Source: Cryobacterium sp. Y82 (GTDB taxonomy: Bacteria; Actinomycetota; Actinomycetes; Actinomycetales; Microbacteriaceae). From it: a stretch of 64,000 nt of DNA. Shown piece after piece: positions 35,905-42,974 of this stretch; position 1 is the first letter of the stretch, and each line of letters begins with the position of its first letter. The notes below the pieces were generated by a model. It made no database searches, had not been told where the DNA came from, and was given only the letters and a program-made list of their open reading frames with translations. The stretch is taken from NCBI RefSeq assembly GCF_002929495.1, contig NZ_PJJJ01000036.1, positions 1 through 64,000 of the forward strand, read 5' to 3'. The translations under genes and the position numbers were made by a program.

Positions 35905-36477
35905 TCATTCGAGGGGTGCCGAGAACGTGATGCTGTTGCTCATGTTGAATGCGGCCCCGCTGGTGTTGGCCTCGACGTAGGACAGCGCTTCGGCGGACTC
36001 GGCCGTCGTGGGGAACGCGGCCTGATAGGCCTCGGCCACGTCGATCATCGCGGTGTTGCGGGCACGGTTGCCGATGGCGTGGGCCAGGTCGGCATCACCG
36101 TTGGCGATCGCGTCGTTCAGCACTTCCATGGCCTCCTGCCTGTCCGTGAGCCTCCTGGCGCGGTCGGCAGCGTCACGGCGGCTGACCACGCTGGCCGCGT
36201 CGGTCGGCTGGTTTCCACGGAACTCCCGCTCGATCTTGTCGCGCAGGCCGCTGATGTACGACTGCTGCTCGGCCTTGATGCCGTCGAGCTTGATCCTGGT
36301 CTGCGTGCTGAGGTCTGCCAGCTTCTCGCGCTTGGCGAGGTCGCTGGTCATCGGGTCGTCCTGGATCTCCTTGCGAGCGGACGCGTGCGCTGCCTTGATG
36401 GCGGCGGCGCTGTCCTTGTAGCCGAAGAGTGCTGAGTTGAGGTCGCGCTCGACGGATGCGGCGGTGGTCTTGCTCAT
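35905..36477 (-). CDS. helical hypothetical protein of the replication module
   Basis: 190 residues, mostly charged helices and likely coiled coil (IKAAHASARKEIQDDPMTSDLAKREKLADL), with an alanine-rich C-terminus. ATG at 36477 has AGAAAGG upstream. It is the last gene of the minus-strand phage-like block. No function recognised; a virion or scaffold-like protein is conceivable but unproven. Confidence 0.65.
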   Translation of the reverse strand: MSKTTAASVERDLNSALFGYKDSAAAIKAAHASARKEIQDDPMTSDLAKREKLADLSTQTRIKLDGIKAEQQSYISGLRDKIEREFRGNQPTDAASVVSRRDAADRARRLTDRQEAMEVLNDAIANGDADLAHAIGNRARNTAMIDVAEAYQAAFPTTAESAEALSYVEANTSGAAFNMSNSITFSAPLE

Positions 36478-36535
36478 GGTGTTGCCTTTCTGTTGATGGG
36501 TGCCGGGTGGAACCGCCCGACGCGGGGGTCGATGG

Positions 36536-36781
36536 TTAGGGCTGGCGGTTCTGTGCGGCGCGTCGTTTCGGTGAACGTTCGGCTCCTGCCCAGAAGCCGG
36601 AGTCCGCGGCTGCCGCGGCGTATGCATCACACAGATCAGCAGCGCAGATTGACTCGCACTCGGCCCGTTGCTCGTCGGTCCGAGAATCTGCGGTGAACAG
36701 AGGCAGGCCGCTACACGGTGGCGTTACGTCCTCCAGTGCAGCGTTCAGGGCATCCCAAGCAGCTTCGGCGTTACTGGCCAT
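36536..36781 (-). CDS. WhiB-like regulator
   Basis: 81 residues. Cys23, Cys42, Cys46 and Cys51 followed by DSGFWAG and a basic tail (RSPKRRAAQNRQP) fit the phage-encoded WhiB-like group that binds a 4Fe-4S cluster. The Cys spacing (x3 then x4) differs from the common x2 then x5, though the total is the same. AGGAGGG precedes ATG 36781. The GGTAAC motif cluster lies in its promoter region. It may regulate the element or host sigma-factor activity. Confidence 0.65.
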   Translation of the reverse strand: MASNAEAAWDALNAALEDVTPPCSGLPLFTADSRTDEQRAECESICAADLCDAYAAAAADSGFWAGAERSPKRRAAQNRQP

Positions 36782-36847
36782 GGCGCGGCCCTCCTGCGTC
36801 AGGCGTGGGATGTCCACACAGCTGTGACACCTGTTCAGCGGCCGGGA

Positions 36848-36964
36848 AGGTAACACCTCGCGCGTAAAGGGCTAGAGAGTTACCTGTGTTACCTCTGTTA
36901 CTTTCGCTAGGGGCCAAGGCAACATAGGTAACACCCCACGGGCCTACGCGAGCCGGTGTTACCT
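36848..36964. repeat. cluster of AGGTAACACC iteron-like motifs
   Basis: AGGTAACACC occurs directly at 36848-36857 and 36926-36935, and inverted at 36886-36894 (9 of 10) and 36955-36964, with partial copies GTTACCT (36879) and GTTACT (36897). Six motifs in 117 bases between the primase and WhiB-like genes suggest a replication origin or a multi-site operator. Confidence 0.65.
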
Positions 36965-36988
36965 TTGTGGCTGCGGTGCGCCGGGGCA

Positions 36989-38884
36989 TCACTTCTCCCC
37001 CTTCTTGGCGCGCTCAGCGCGGAGGTCAACACCGGCGAGCGAGTGATACGCGCCTCGTCCCGACTTGGTGATTTGCCCCGACTTGCACGCGCGGTCAAGG
37101 TAGACCTTCACGTTTCGCACGTCTTCGCCCAGGGCCTCGGCGACCTCGGAAGGCGACAGCGTCACGCGCTGACTGTCGATGTAGTGGACTATGGCCTGCC
37201 TCAGCTCGCCGTTGCTGCTGACCAACCCGGTCTGCTTGGCCATCACGTCGTGGGCCGTCACTGTGGACCGTTGCAGGTTCACCACGCGCGCGGTCTTGAT
37301 GGGCTTCCCCTTGCCTGTGGGGTTCGGGTAGACCACTTCCTCCGTCTCGAAGGAGAACGACAGCCGCGCCCCGGTGTAGTTGCCCTTCTCCACGGTGGCG
37401 TAGCGCATGCTGGTCTCTTCGTCCTTCACCACGAAGATGTGGGACCGGGCGATGTCCCTCCATGCGTGAGCGCCAGACAGCTTCTCGGCTGCGGTGCCCG
37501 CCCCCTTCCTGTGGTGGAGGATGCAGATGATCGAGATGTTGAGCTCGGTGGCCAGGTCGCGAACCGGGTCCATAGCGGTGCGCACGTCCTTGGGCTTGTT
37601 CGGGTCGCCGCCGACGTACGAAATGACCGGGTCGAGGATCACCACGCGCGCCCCAGAACTGATCACCGCCTGCCGGATAGCGTCGAGGTCTTCCTGAATT
37701 TGCAGCCCTGTATCGCGCCCCTCGCTAGTGACTGTTATGACCTTGAAGCGCCCGGACGACAAGTCGGCACCAGCAGCCCGCATGCGCGGCTTGAGCACCC
37801 GCCCCAGGTCGTCTTCACCTACGGCGGTCAGCACCGTGGTCGGTCCGTCGAGGTCGCCCTCTGCGGTGCCCTCCATGATCTGCTTGGCCCAGGTCGCTAG
37901 CAGCGTGCTCTTACCGACGTCAGCTGTGCCCGACATGATCGAGAGCGTGCCGAGCGGGAACACGTCTTCGAGCGCCCAGTAGATGGGCTCTTCCTCGACG
38001 TCGTTGAGGTCCAGCAGTACAAGCTCCCGGCCGTTGTCCTCCCCCGTGCGCTTGGCCTGCCGGGTGGGCGCTTTCGCCCCATCCTTCTGCTGGTCGTCCT
38101 GCACTCGCGTGATGGCCTTTGCCCACGCCCTGTCGAACCCGACGAGGTACCTCGGGTCGGGGTAGTCGCTGGTGTACCGTGCCCGCGCCGCCTCGAACGC
38201 CTCCCGGCGACCTCCGCCCCACGTCAGCCCCGACACGAGCGGGGTGACCCAGTTGAGCAGCTCCGGCTCGCTGATGCCTTCCTCGGGGAAGATGGTGGCC
38301 TTTCGGTGCGCCCTGTCGGCGGCGAGCTTCTGCTTCGGGTCGGTGGCGCTGCCCGCGCTGTCGAGCCACGCTTCCAGGTCGGCCATGTCGTAGTCCCAGC
38401 CGTCCTTCTTGTGGACAAGCGCCCACTCAGGAGCCGGTGCCAGCCGGGGCTTCTTGGTCAGCGTCGGCCCGTTGTAGACGATTAGGCCGATGCCGCTACG
38501 GATATCGACTCCGGGCATGCCGTTGAGGTCACGGTCGATGGTGAGCTGTTCGCCCGCTGGTGCCCGGTATAGGTGGTGTTCGCCGTTGCCGCTGCGGCTC
38601 GTGTAATTGAACGTGCGTGGGAGGTCGAGGCCAGCCGCTTTCAGGCTCGCGAAACCGTCCTTGCCGTTCTTGCGATCCAGGTCCACGACCACAAGGCCCG
38701 ACCGCCCGGTATGTATGCCGATGCGCTGCCGTGGGTTATCAGCCCACCACTCACGGATCTGCTTCACGGATCGCGATGCGCCCCTGTCCCAGCCGAACCC
38801 CTGTAGAAACCGGCCATCGGGAGTCATCGGGAACACATAGAAGCCTGCACGGGCAAGGCTCAGCGCTGTGTCGAGGTTGCTCAT
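36989..38884 (-). CDS. bifunctional primase-polymerase and AAA ATPase/helicase
   Basis: 631 residues. The N-terminal Prim-Pol domain (about 1-175) has VVVDLDRKNG and TSRSGNGEHHLY, metal and nucleotide motifs of archaeo-eukaryotic-type primases. A RecA-like ATPase (about 300-500) has Walker A GTADVGKST (about 318), Walker B RVVILDPVIS and the sensor region ILHHRKGAG. A C-terminal winged-helix-like part follows (VTLSPSEVAEAL). Such proteins replicate plasmids, phages and satellites. ATG at 38884 overlaps the upstream small gene. Confidence 0.9.
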   Translation of the reverse strand: MSNLDTALSLARAGFYVFPMTPDGRFLQGFGWDRGASRSVKQIREWWADNPRQRIGIHTGRSGLVVVDLDRKNGKDGFASLKAAGLDLPRTFNYTSRSGNGEHHLYRAPAGEQLTIDRDLNGMPGVDIRSGIGLIVYNGPTLTKKPRLAPAPEWALVHKKDGWDYDMADLEAWLDSAGSATDPKQKLAADRAHRKATIFPEEGISEPELLNWVTPLVSGLTWGGGRREAFEAARARYTSDYPDPRYLVGFDRAWAKAITRVQDDQQKDGAKAPTRQAKRTGEDNGRELVLLDLNDVEEEPIYWALEDVFPLGTLSIMSGTADVGKSTLLATWAKQIMEGTAEGDLDGPTTVLTAVGEDDLGRVLKPRMRAAGADLSSGRFKVITVTSEGRDTGLQIQEDLDAIRQAVISSGARVVILDPVISYVGGDPNKPKDVRTAMDPVRDLATELNISIICILHHRKGAGTAAEKLSGAHAWRDIARSHIFVVKDEETSMRYATVEKGNYTGARLSFSFETEEVVYPNPTGKGKPIKTARVVNLQRSTVTAHDVMAKQTGLVSSNGELRQAIVHYIDSQRVTLSPSEVAEALGEDVRNVKVYLDRACKSGQITKSGRGAYHSLAGVDLRAERAKKGEK

Positions 38885-39231
38885 TCGCCGGCCTCCTCGT
38901 CCTCGTCGTCAGGCTCGAGCACCACGCGGAAGCGGGTCGGCTCATCGAGCGCGAAGTAGAGCACGCCCTGGCAGCCGTCACAGTTGGAGTGTGCGCGGTA
39001 CAGGGCGTCGAGTCCCCGGCTCAGGCCGTCCTGGTCACCCCAAGTGGACACATCGCTCTGGTCACCGTGTATGTGGATAAGTCCATAGGGCTCAGCGGTG
39101 ACACCCAGGAACAGAACTACGTGCTGCGCCCACGGCTTGAACCACTTCGGGCTAGGCCCGTGGTCGCGCACTTCCTCAGCCTCAAACTTCGACAGCCCCG
39201 TCTTGCTCGGGTACAGCAGCGCGCCGCTCAT
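38881..39231 (-). CDS. small hypothetical protein upstream of the primase
   Basis: 116 residues, acidic C-terminus (EPDDEDEEAGE), with CDGCQG as the only Cys motif. It overlaps the primase start and the preceding gene by 4 bases each, so the block is one translationally coupled operon. No family recognised. Confidence 0.68.
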   Translation of the reverse strand: MSGALLYPSKTGLSKFEAEEVRDHGPSPKWFKPWAQHVVLFLGVTAEPYGLIHIHGDQSDVSTWGDQDGLSRGLDALYRAHSNCDGCQGVLYFALDEPTRFRVVLEPDDEDEEAGE

Positions 39232-39530
39232 GACGTCGCCTCGGGCTTACGCGCGGCCAGCTTCGCGGCCTTGCCCAGCAGCTTGTGGAAGGCACGCTTC
39301 CGGGCCTCCTGCTCGCGCTGGTCCTCAGCCACGCTGATGAACTCATCAAGGGTGAGTGCCGGGTACTCCTCGACCACCATGTAGAGCTCGGGAGGCGGCG
39401 GGAACGCCGTGACGGTGCGCTGGGGCAGGCGGGAAGGATCGCCCTGCATCGAACCCAGCGGGACGTAGTTGTCACCGTCCCAGGCTTCGGTCGACCCGTC
39501 GTGATTGATGAAGATGCCGCTGCGGCTCAT
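39228..39530 (-). CDS. small hypothetical protein of the replication operon
   Basis: 100 residues. N-terminal beta-like part (GIFINHDGSTEAWDGDNYVPL), then helical basic tail (QREQEARKRAFHKLLGKAAKLAARK). 4-base overlaps on both sides. No family recognised. Confidence 0.65.
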   Translation of the reverse strand: MSRSGIFINHDGSTEAWDGDNYVPLGSMQGDPSRLPQRTVTAFPPPPELYMVVEEYPALTLDEFISVAEDQREQEARKRAFHKLLGKAAKLAARKPEATS

Positions 39531-39745
39531 TTCTGGCCACCCGTCCGCAGGAGGCCTGACAGGCGCTTGATCTGGGCAGGAGTCAAAGGTGGTGCAGCGG
39601 CTACCGCGCGCTCGATAGCGGCTTGAATCTTGGCTTCAGCCAGGTCACGGCGACCTTTGGCTTCTCGCTCGGGGTCATGGATTCGCCGCCCGACCATGAT
39701 GTCGGACTGCGCCTTGGCGCGGGACGGGGATTCGGAGGTAGACAA
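39527..39745 (-). CDS. small hypothetical protein, phage-type
   Basis: 72 residues, helical, ending PLTPAQIKRLSGLLR, a tail common in short actinobacteriophage proteins. It is coupled to the next gene by ATGA. Function unknown. Confidence 0.6.
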   Translation of the reverse strand: MSTSESPSRAKAQSDIMVGRRIHDPEREAKGRRDLAEAKIQAAIERAVAAAPPLTPAQIKRLSGLLRTGGQK

Positions 39746-39928
39746 CGGGAGTCTCTTTCGCGGGATGAAAAGAAACTCCCGCTAAGAAGCTCGACCGGTT
39801 GGTCTAGGCACCGGGGTTGTATGTCCGCCTCTAGTGCGGCTCCCACCGGCTTTACGCCATGTACCGAGGCCATAATGTTTACCGAGCCGACCACCAGCTC
39901 GTGCTGTTCAGCTGTACGTGCTGCAAGC

Positions 39929-40222
39929 CTAGATGAAGATGACCCCGTCGCCCATAGCGGCGCGTTGGAGCATTGCCTGGAAATTGTCGTGCTCGTAGAA
40001 CGCTGGCTTCTTGCACTTCGGGCACTCGAAGCTGGGACGCGGGTACTGCTCGACGCCATTCTCGCTCTTGCGCAGGAACCATTCGTCGTCTTGACCATCG
40101 ACGCGTACGAACGCACCTTCGGTGTCTGACCACTCGTACCGACGCAGCCTGACCACCCGCTTGTGCGCCTCGCCACCTGGGCAAGCGACCAGCACACCTT
40201 GGGACTTGACTGCGGATGCCAT
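39929..40222 (-). CDS. small zinc-ribbon hypothetical protein
   Basis: 97 residues with FECPKCKKPAFYEHD as a half zinc ribbon; CPGGEAH near residue 14 could complete it. It has an excellent -10 (TATAAT, 40235-40230) 7 bases before the ATG, so the transcript is leaderless. It probably begins the minus-strand operon; the 183-base gap to the next gene shows no gene. Confidence 0.65.
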   Translation of the reverse strand: MASAVKSQGVLVACPGGEAHKRVVRLRRYEWSDTEGAFVRVDGQDDEWFLRKSENGVEQYPRPSFECPKCKKPAFYEHDNFQAMLQRAAMGDGVIFI

Positions 40223-40235
40223 ATACGCTATTATA

Positions 40236-40448
40236 CCTCCCCGCTACGAGTGGGGCCAAACGCCCTCCCCGCACGGCGTGTCGCCTCTCAGGGCCTCTCT
40301 GCCACAGTGCACTGCAGGGCCTAGTGGGTGGGCGCGGAGTGCTACTCCGGCTCGCTCAGCGAGAGCTCAGAGCCGCTCCCACCGACGCCCCGCAGGGCAC
40401 GCTAGCCGGGGGCCGCCCCACGACCTGCGCACTCAGGCTCTGTGAGTC
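40236..40448. other. intergenic between replication operon and att-like site
   Basis: 213 GC-rich bases with several short dyads (CAGTGCACTG; GGCTC ... GAGCC). It contains the -35 area of the zinc-ribbon gene. No gene is supported. A role as replication origin or terminator is possible but undecided. Confidence 0.35.
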
Positions 40449-40475
40449 AAGGTACCTTTTCGCAATTTTGCGGGG
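40449..40475 (+). other. second attP-like half-site inside the element
   Basis: Aligned with attR (42080-42106), 24 of 27 positions match, including GGTACC, GCAAT and TGCGGGG at identical spacing. The match stops at the predicted crossover dinucleotide (40474-40475). This is what remains of an attR or attP from a separate integration event. Confidence 0.8.
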
Positions 40476-40639
40476 GCAATTTTTCCGATTTCCATCTCCT
40501 GCGAGGCGAAAGAACAGCGACGATACCCGCTTGACCTCACGCCGAAGGGACTGCGGCACACCGCTGCGTCGCTTGCCATTGCTGCGGGGACGGAGTGCCC
40601 CACCGGCTGCCATCGTTCGCCTCCTCTAGGCTGTCTCAC

Positions 40640-41503
40640 ATGAGCGTATGGCGGCCCTGGGATACGGACGATAATGAGCACGAGGAACGCTCGCTGATCC
40701 GCGAGTTACTACCGGCATCTTTGCAGGCCCCCGCAATGGCGTGGATACGCCGTCAGCTCCACCCAAGCGGCCCATACGGCAATGTAGATATGAACCGAGT
40801 ACACGCACTTCAGAGCGCCCTGCAGGTCGATTTCCGCTTGCAAAGTCGATTCATCGCTGCAGACGACATGGTTCGTGCGATCACGCAAAAAGGCAATCAG
40901 TTCATTGCACGAGTGATCGACTACTTCCTGTCGGGGTTCGAGACTGATCAATGGGGCACTACGCCGAACGAAGCAGAGACGTTGAAGTGGCATTTCGACA
41001 GTGCCGCGTCGGCGGCCGAAATCGCCCTTCAGGATGGCGCATACCGACTGAGACGCCGTGCAACGGAGGGAGTAGAGGAGCTTGCGGAGGCCAGTAGGCA
41101 GTCCGCTCCTGCCCTCGCCGGTCAGCACTTGGGGAAGGCATGGAACGAGGCATACGCGTTGACCCCGAATACGAGTCTCGCTATGACTGAGGCCATCAAG
41201 GCTGTTGAGGCGGCAGCGCATCCCGTGGTAACTCCGACCGCGAAGAAAGTTCGTCTCGGGATGATGACTCAGACCATCAAAGATCAGTCTGGTTGGACGC
41301 TCGCCTTTCCGAACCGCGATGACGGCCACCCCGATCACAAGGCGGTGCTCGTGGGGATGCTGGAAACGCTCATCATCGCGCAAGTTGATCGACATGGCGG
41401 CGTTGCGCCGTCCGTGATGGAAGCGCACGGGCACGTGCAGCTGGCTTCAATACTCGTGCAGTGGTTCTCGTCAGGCGTGATAGTCCGTGAGCCGGCTGCC
41501 TAA
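40640..41503 (+). CDS. Abi-like hypothetical protein (putative defence)
   Basis: 287 residues. The N-terminal half is variable. The C-terminal half (ALTPNTSLAMTEAIKAVEAAAHPVV, then KKVRLGMMTQTIKDQSGW and HGHVQLASILVQWFSS) resembles the C-terminal domain of abortive-infection proteins such as AbiJ; this is by recollection. The first ATG of the frame is at 40595, but MSVWRPWD at 40640 looks like a truer N-terminus; neither has a strong binding site. It lies between the two att-type sites, so it was acquired as a separate segment. Confidence 0.55.
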   Translation: MSVWRPWDTDDNEHEERSLIRELLPASLQAPAMAWIRRQLHPSGPYGNVDMNRVHALQSALQVDFRLQSRFIAADDMVRAITQKGNQFIARVIDYFLSGFETDQWGTTPNEAETLKWHFDSAASAAEIALQDGAYRLRRRATEGVEELAEASRQSAPALAGQHLGKAWNEAYALTPNTSLAMTEAIKAVEAAAHPVVTPTAKKVRLGMMTQTIKDQSGWTLAFPNRDDGHPDHKAVLVGMLETLIIAQVDRHGGVAPSVMEAHGHVQLASILVQWFSSGVIVREPAA

Positions 41504-41601
41504 CGGCGCTTCGCCGTCAGGGATTCCAGGGTAGGGCCGTGGATGTAAAACGCGTCCGGGCATCGACGTCCAAATCGCTGAACGAAATTGCAGCCAACCC
41601 A

Positions 41602-41623
41602 GAACCCACTGATCAAGAGTCAG
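41602..41623 (-). repeat. tRNA-Lys anticodon-arm fragment
   Basis: 22 bases match positions 2313-2334 of the host tRNA-Lys(CTT) at 21 of 22 positions and cover the anticodon stem-loop and variable loop. The flanks do not match. It resembles an att remnant of a tyrosine integrase that uses tRNA-Lys. Confidence 0.55.
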
Positions 41624-41689
41624 ATACCGTGACCCAAAGGTCATATTGCCATCTTCAATTGGGTCGGCTCGCCTGCGCGACATGGAACC

Positions 41690-41920
41690 TCACGGTGCTC
41701 GGCCCGCTCGAGTCGCAGCGTGATCGGCCAGGAACTGAACTACCTGCTTGTCGGAAGCCCCTTCCGTCCGCATTGTGCGAGCCGTGGCCCGCATCTCCAG
41801 ATGCGCCGACCAGAGGGCGATGATCCCCTTAAGGCCGGTCACCTTGGCAGCAACGGCGATGAAAGCCATCAGGGATGCCACTGACAGGGGTCCCGCTGCA
41901 GCACCGATCAGTTCGATCAT
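41690..41920 (-). CDS. small membrane-associated hypothetical protein
   Basis: 76 residues. A hydrophobic N-terminus (ELIGAAAGPLSVASLMAFIAVAAKV) leads to a charged helix (EMRATARTMRTEGASDKQVVQFLADHA). ATG at 41920 has GGAG at good spacing, better than ATG at 41926. No family recognised. Confidence 0.5.
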   Translation of the reverse strand: MIELIGAAAGPLSVASLMAFIAVAAKVTGLKGIIALWSAHLEMRATARTMRTEGASDKQVVQFLADHAATRAGRAP

Positions 41921-42079
41921 CACCATCTCCGCTCAAGCACACCAAAGAAACGATTGTCGTTTCCTGGATTAGCGAGCGATGGTGTGGATTGCCTCCTGAT
42001 GAGCGTGAATTGCTGATGCCACGGATATTATGCCAGACATCTACGGCCCGACGCAAGCGCCTGCCGCGGCAACCTTATG

Positions 42080-42109
42080 AAGGTACCGTTACGCAATTGT
42101 GCGGGGCAC
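42080..42109 (+). other. attR
   Basis: The element side has GGTACC at 42082-42087 and GCAAT at 42093-42097; the core GGCAC is 42105-42109 and the tadC half follows. With attL this gives a dyad whose centre falls between the two core Gs, matching the 2-base crossover of serine integrases. Confidence 0.88.
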
Positions 42110-42958
42110 GAGCATCGCGACTTCTTTCTTTCCTGCCAACTCGAGCAGCGTGCGCTTGGTCTGGTCGCGGGAATCCTGCGCCTGCGCGCGCAGCACCTCG
42201 GCCAGCGGCGATCCACGGTCCAGGGCGCCGGTGACCTGCTCGACAAACCGGGTCACCTCCGGCAACTGGATGCTGCGCGACAGCGATTGCAATGCCGAAC
42301 CAATGGGAATCCCGGTATGAACGTCGGCGACCACACCCGCGAATTCGTGAGATAGCTCCCCCGTGCTGGTGAGCGACACCCGTCGAATCGAATCCAGAAT
42401 GCCTTCTCCCGCCGACAGCGACAGGGTGAGGAATTCAAGAACGGTCGGCAGTTCGCTGCGCATACGAGCCAGTCGTGCGGTGGCGGCCCGGTGGAGCAGC
42501 CAGTCCCGCAGTCCGGCGCCCCCGACCGCGGCCACGAAGGGCACGACCAGACGGGCAGGCAGTAACAGCTCGGGCAGGGCAACGATGGTGATCACCGTTC
42601 CCGCGGCAAAGGCCAGCAACGCCCAAACGAGCTGCACGGAGCGAAACTCCTCCACCGTCTTCGTCGACCCGGACTGATGCAGTCGGCGCGCAATGGTCTC
42701 GCTGCCGCCGAGAAGACTCGATAAACCCCGTGTGAGCGCGCCGAACAGCGGCGCGAATAGGGTTCCCAGCACAGGAATCGGGTTCACCGTTTGCCGGGCG
42801 ACGATGCGACGCGCTTCCGGAGAAATATCAAGAATGTAGGGCACCACGCGGTCGATCAGGCGGGGCCCGGTCAGCCGCGGCGTCAGGCTCACGAGCGACC
42901 ACAACCCCACCCCGAGACCCGTCCCGCACAACACGGCCCAGCCGAGGGCGGCGCTCAT
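42089..42958 (-). CDS. tadC: TadC-like pilus membrane protein, 3' end replaced by the element
   Basis: 289 residues, of which the last four (RTIA) are encoded by attR of the element; the native C-terminal helix is at 28,342. It contains the T2SSF domain (about 125-250: FLTLSLSAGEGILDSIRR). The start at 42958 is preferred as it clears the tadB stop; a longer start at 43018 overlaps tadB. TadC sits in the inner-membrane platform of the pilus machine. Loss of the last membrane helix probably inactivates it. Confidence 0.88.
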   Translation of the reverse strand: MSAALGWAVLCGTGLGVGLWSLVSLTPRLTGPRLIDRVVPYILDISPEARRIVARQTVNPIPVLGTLFAPLFGALTRGLSSLLGGSETIARRLHQSGSTKTVEEFRSVQLVWALLAFAAGTVITIVALPELLLPARLVVPFVAAVGGAGLRDWLLHRAATARLARMRSELPTVLEFLTLSLSAGEGILDSIRRVSLTSTGELSHEFAGVVADVHTGIPIGSALQSLSRSIQLPEVTRFVEQVTGALDRGSPLAEVLRAQAQDSRDQTKRTLLELAGKKEVAMLVPRTIA

Positions 42959-42974
42959 CGGCGACACCCGCCGA

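Larger units (their letters stand above)
28421..42109. mobile_element. 13.7-kb serine-integrase element inserted in tadC
   Basis: The boundaries are set by the GGCAC core at 28421-28425 and 42105-42109. Removing the interval restores a 310-residue TadC reading frame. Joining the element ends gives an attP with GGTACC and GCAAT/ATTGC arms placed symmetrically around the central GG. Cargo in order: integrase, LPO_1073-like/membrane pair, LexA-controlled resolvase operon, DNA methyltransferase, NotI-like nuclease, EVE protein, pilin fragment, phage-type replication module, attP-like half-site and Abi-like gene. No virion or conjugation genes were recognised, so it is an integrative mobilizable element or phage satellite rather than a complete prophage. 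Confidence 0.92.

Noticed and set aside
40476..40520. tadC-derived attB half right of the second att-like site
   Set aside because: Only a few residues (EIG...P against EVA...P) agree, and a shift in length is needed. Kept as a note under the att-like finding, not as a feature.
41504..41689. Additional tRNA gene
   Set aside because: Only the anticodon arm matches tRNA-Lys; the acceptor, D and T arms are absent.
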